Origin: Chlamydomonas sphaeroides | Lineage: Eukaryota > Chlorophyta > Chlorophyceae > Chlamydomonadales > Chlamydomonadaceae | Assembly: GCA_001662425.1 (NCBI GenBank) | Contig: BDDC01001441.1 | Location: 568-11,412, forward strand | Length of the DNA stretch: 10,845 nucleotides | Direction: 5' to 3' | Part shown: positions 8,701-10,845 of the stretch, in pieces | Position numbering within the stretch: position 1 is the stretch's first letter | Layout: each line of letters starts with the position of its first letter | The notes under the pieces: model-generated | Told to the model about the DNA's origin: nothing | The model's database searches: none | The model's input: only the letters and a program-made list of their open reading frames with translations | Position numbers and translations under genes: made by a program

Positions 8701-10598
8701 CCACGCCTGCGCCGTCGGCAGCAGCTCGGCCGTGCGCACCGCGGAGAGGCCGTCGGGAGCCACCGCCCACAACACCACACGGCCGGAGGCCGAGTCGGCG
8801 GAGGCCAGAAGGTGGCTGCCGGGGGCGATGGCGGTCGCGGCCGGCGAGTCCGGGCGCGCGCCAAAGGCGGCCGGGCCGGCGGCTGCCGGCGGTGTGTGGA
8901 GGCGCAGCGCAGTGACGCCGGGCTCCCCCGCGTCGAGAAAGTCCCTGCCATCGACCGTGTAGGAGCGGAGGCCGAAGCCAATGGAGGAGGTGCTGTGGGC
9001 GATGTTGCGCGGCCGGCCGCCACCGCGCACCCCGGCTATCCCACCCGCCGAGCCGGGCGGCGGGGCACGGGCTGAGCCGGGCGGTGTCGTGCCCGAGGGG
9101 CCGGCCGGCGCTGCGGGGGTGGCTGGCGGCGGCGCGGGCGGGGGCGAGGCGGGGTGCGGCGAGGCTGCTGCAACCTCCCCTGTGGCCATATGGAGCTGCA
9201 GCCGCGGGATGCCGGTGGCTGGGTCCCACAGCACAATGGTGCCGGCGTCTGCGCCGGCGGCGACCACGAAGCGGCGGTTGGGCGCCCAGACAGCGCAGGA
9301 CAGCGCGGCAAAGTGCGCGTCGCTGCCGGCGTCGAGCAGCGCGGTGCGCTGGAAGGAGTGGGCGTCGATCACGGACGCCTGGGGCGGGGCGGGACGTTGC
9401 GGGCCGGGCAGGGAAGAACAGCGGGCTGGCGTCAGGCGAGCGGAGCCGTCGGGCCCCGAGAGTCCAGCTTACCAGGAGGGGCCATTGGCAGAACAGGCCG
9501 CAACCACCAGTGGCAGCCTGCCGACCCCCACCCCACCTGCCCCCACCCCACCTGGTGCGTCCACTCGGCGGACGCCAGCAGCGCCTCCCCGTCGCCGCTG
9601 GCGAGCAGCGCCGTCACGCGGTGGCTGCACTCGGCCGGCCGCAGCGCGGGGCTCCAGAACCGCGGGTGCGGCAGCTGCGTGACGTGCGCCGGCGGGAAGG
9701 TGGGCTCCGCGCTGCCGCCCTGGCTGCCCGAGGAAGCGGCCGCCGCAGCAGCTGGGGCAGCGCTGCTGGCGCCCCGCTGCCCCGCCGCCGGGGCATGTGG
9801 CCCAGCGCGGCCCGGCGCGGCGGCCGCCGGGGCGCCGCCCGGGCGCCCGCCGGCGCCGCTGGGCGTTGCAGCCCGGCTATTGACGGCCGCGGCGTTGCTG
9901 GCGCTGGCCGCGGCCGCCGCCGCCGCCAGCTGCTCGGCGCGACGCCGCAGCGGCGTCCCGAGCGGCGCGCGGGCTGCGGAGCAGGCGATGCTGAGGGGCT
10001 CGGGCCGGCGGTGCAGCCTGCGTCCGTCGCTCTGCAGCCAACGCAGCGCATCCCGCAGCAGGCCCGCGGCGGCGGTGGACAGCCGGCGGCCGTCACGGGC
10101 CCGCCAGGGGGCCGAGGCCAGCCCGCCGGCGGGCGGCCACACTGGCCCAACGTCGCCCGCGTCGCGCGGCGAGAGCAGCGCCGAGGCGCTGCCGCCGCCG
10201 CCCGCGGCCAGCGGCCCGAGCCCCGACAGCTGCAGGCCGCTGCCGCTGCCCCGCGGCGAGCCCAGGGGCCTGTCCAGGGTGGCGCGACCCAGCAGCAGCG
10301 CCCGCTCCAGCGGCAGCGAGCCCACACCGTCCCTGCCCCCTCCGCCTCCGCCGCCTCCGCCGCCGCCAGGCGGCATGCCCGACCCCGACGGCCCGCGCGA
10401 CGATGGGCCGCCCAGCAGCCGCGGCGAGCTGGGCAGCGGCGGCAGCGGCAGCGAGCCCATGACCAGCGGCGGCGGCGCGGGGCCCGAGGGCGCGTTGGGT
10501 CCCCGGTTGCGCAGCAGCGCCTCCAGGGCCGAGGCCACGCAGTCGGTGTGGCCTCCCTCCAGCACCTGGCGCCAGTAGTCCAGGTCCATGACCACCGC
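5741..10598 (-). CDS. Large WD40-repeat protein, probably two or more beta-propellers (5'-partial)
   Basis: Four minus-strand exons, 10598-9552, 9378-8521, 8230-7018 and 6825-5741, join in frame to 1,400 codons ending at TGA. Junctions one and two lie between codons; the third splits an Ala codon after its first base. Residues 1-30 look helical (MDLDYWRQVLEGG), and about 35-349 are low-complexity Gly/Ala/Pro with an 11-Gly run at 78-88. WD-like blades start near residue 370 (IVLWDPATG) and continue to the C-terminus. They include VVLWAV, VVRVWN, VTLWDART, VALWSA, IRLWDVRRY, IALIWHA, VTFLWRT, VLIWSV, IQVWSR, IRVWEATRW and a final AFSPDGRQLLSTGAD blade, roughly a dozen. Several loops are expanded by Ala-rich or Ser-rich inserts. 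WD40 propellers are non-catalytic scaffolds for protein complexes. The repeat number suits a large scaffold of the ciliary, centriolar or trafficking kind, but nothing here identifies an orthologue. An ATG at 10589-10587 could be a start, but the pyrimidine-rich CTTCTGCCAG before 10598 favours more exons upstream. Confidence 0.88.
6826..7017 (-). other. 192-nt intron of the WD40 gene with no in-frame stop
   Basis: On the minus strand the donor is GGCAG/GTGCGTG at 7017 and the acceptor is TTCTCAACAG ending at 6826. Splicing joins SELAMRELPA to AVLDVAWSPD, restoring a normal link between two blades. The intron is 64 codons long and fully open in frame, so retention would insert Arg/Pro-rich, non-WD sequence. 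Confidence 0.7.
6965..7003. repeat. 13-bp tandem repeat, three exact copies, inside an intron
   Basis: The unit CCCACGGCAGGTC (plus strand) occurs three times without mismatch at 6965, 6978 and 6991, with a degenerate copy just before. It lies 14 bases inside the 5' end of the 192-nt intron on the transcribed strand. Confidence 0.85.
8231..8520 (-). other. Intron of the WD40 gene (290 nt)
   Basis: The minus-strand donor is ATCCAG/GTGAGG at 8520, and the acceptor is CGCTCCCTCAG ending at 8231. It joins VVRVWNIQ to ARHVVATVRL, both codon-aligned. I see no gene inside it. Confidence 0.75.
9379..9551 (-). other. Intron of the WD40 gene (173 nt) with duplicated donor
   Basis: The donor is CACCAG/GTGGGGTGGG at 9551, with an identical alternative 15 bases on. 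The acceptor is CCCCGCCCCAG ending at 9379. Splicing joins ASAEWTHQ to ASVIDAHSF in frame. Confidence 0.7.
9525..9554 (-). repeat. Exact 15-bp duplication of a 5' splice site, G-quadruplex-like
   Basis: On the minus strand CAGGTGGGGTGGGGG occurs twice back to back. Each copy carries a CAG/GT donor, so the exon can end at 9552 or 9537 with no frame change; the longer form adds VGWGQ. The four G runs (4, 5, 4 and 5) with loops of 1, 5 and 1 fit a canonical quadruplex pattern in the transcript. Confidence 0.8.
10335..10367 (-). repeat. Trinucleotide tract coding for 11 consecutive glycines
   Basis: The minus strand carries GGC, GGA and GGG codons only, interrupted enough to be fairly stable. 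It lies in the low-complexity N-terminal part of the WD40 protein, and its length may vary between strains. Confidence 0.85.
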
Positions 10599-10731
10599 CT
10601 GGCAGAAGGGATACAACATGGGTAGGGTTGCGAGCGGGACTGGGCAGGGGGAAGGTGGGCGGAGTTTGCATGCGGCGTGGGGCGGGGGAGGCAGGGGCCA
10701 GGGGAGCAAGGGACCGGGGAGGCAGAGGGCC
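10599..10731 (-). other. Probable 3' part of an upstream intron of the WD40 gene
   Basis: The minus strand is pyrimidine-rich and ends CCCTTCTGCCAG at 10599, a good acceptor, directly before the codon-aligned coding start at 10598. If instead translation begins at the ATG at 10589, this would be 5' UTR. No other gene is seen. Confidence 0.5.
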
Positions 10732-10845
10732 AGGAGAGGCAGGAGTGGCGGGAGAGGCAGGAGAGGCAGGAGAGGCTGGAGAGGCTGGAGAGGCAGGAGA
10801 GGCAGGAGAGGCAGGAGAGGCTGGAGAGGCAGGAGAGGCAGGAGA
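10732..10845. repeat. 9-bp minisatellite running off the window edge
   Basis: The unit is (A/T/G)GGAGAGGC on the plus strand, twelve copies plus six bases, with a decayed purine-rich lead-in from about 10681. Most variation is at the first base, with one GGAGTGGC copy. The tract is almost pure purine on plus and pyrimidine on the presumed transcript strand. The full length is unknown because it continues past 10845. Confidence 0.9.

Noticed and set aside
9432..9551. Read-through extension of the first WD40 exon past the donor
   Set aside because: The extension (VGWGQVGWGS onward) is G-run derived and non-WD. A good donor at 9551 and acceptor at 9379 join codon-aligned coding sequence.
9084..10625. 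Plus-strand open frames of 513 and 474 codons opposite the first WD40 exon
   Set aside because: They are Arg/Ala/Pro-rich antisense shadows of GC-rich coding sequence. The opposite strand has coherent splice junctions and WD-linked protein sequence.

Overview
The window looks like nuclear DNA of a volvocine green alga (a Chlamydomonas/Volvox relative). The evidence is very high GC with Ala/Gly/Pro-rich coding, many short introns (about 80-290 nt) with GTGAG/GTGCG/GTACG donors and pyrimidine-CAG acceptors, and TGTAA, the volvocine poly(A) signal, downstream of both recognisable genes. The species cannot be named from this sequence. No bacterial operon, phage, CRISPR array, tRNA or rRNA was seen.

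Layout. (1) 81-2050, plus strand: the 3' part of a spliced gene for a putative type I surface protein. It has an Ig-like ectodomain, N-glycosylation sites, one C-terminal membrane helix and a short basic tail. I resolved seven exons, including a 13-nt microexon, that keep one frame across all junctions. A long GT-rich 3' UTR follows to about 2920. (2) 2920-5195: no confident gene. It holds a GC-rich block (3146-3730), a weak chain of candidate exons (3600-4320) and two short blocks (4372-4394 and 4892-4981) that clearly echo the last exon of the first gene in the same order and strand. I read this as a decayed or highly diverged tandem paralogue. (3) 5741-10598, minus strand: most of a large WD40-repeat protein, with four exons giving 1,400 codons in the window. 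Its 5' end lies beyond 10845, its 3' UTR probably runs down to about 5195, and a 9-bp minisatellite lies in what looks like its upstream intron.

The two gene units converge tail to tail. Nothing suggests that the surface protein and the WD40 protein act in one pathway.

The most notable observations concern gene architecture: the microexon, two introns that are multiples of three with no in-frame stop, a perfect 15-bp duplication of a G-rich 5' splice site, and the paralogue remnant. I did not find a convincing new molecular system. All exon models come from reading splice signals and frames by eye; no alignment or transcript data were available.
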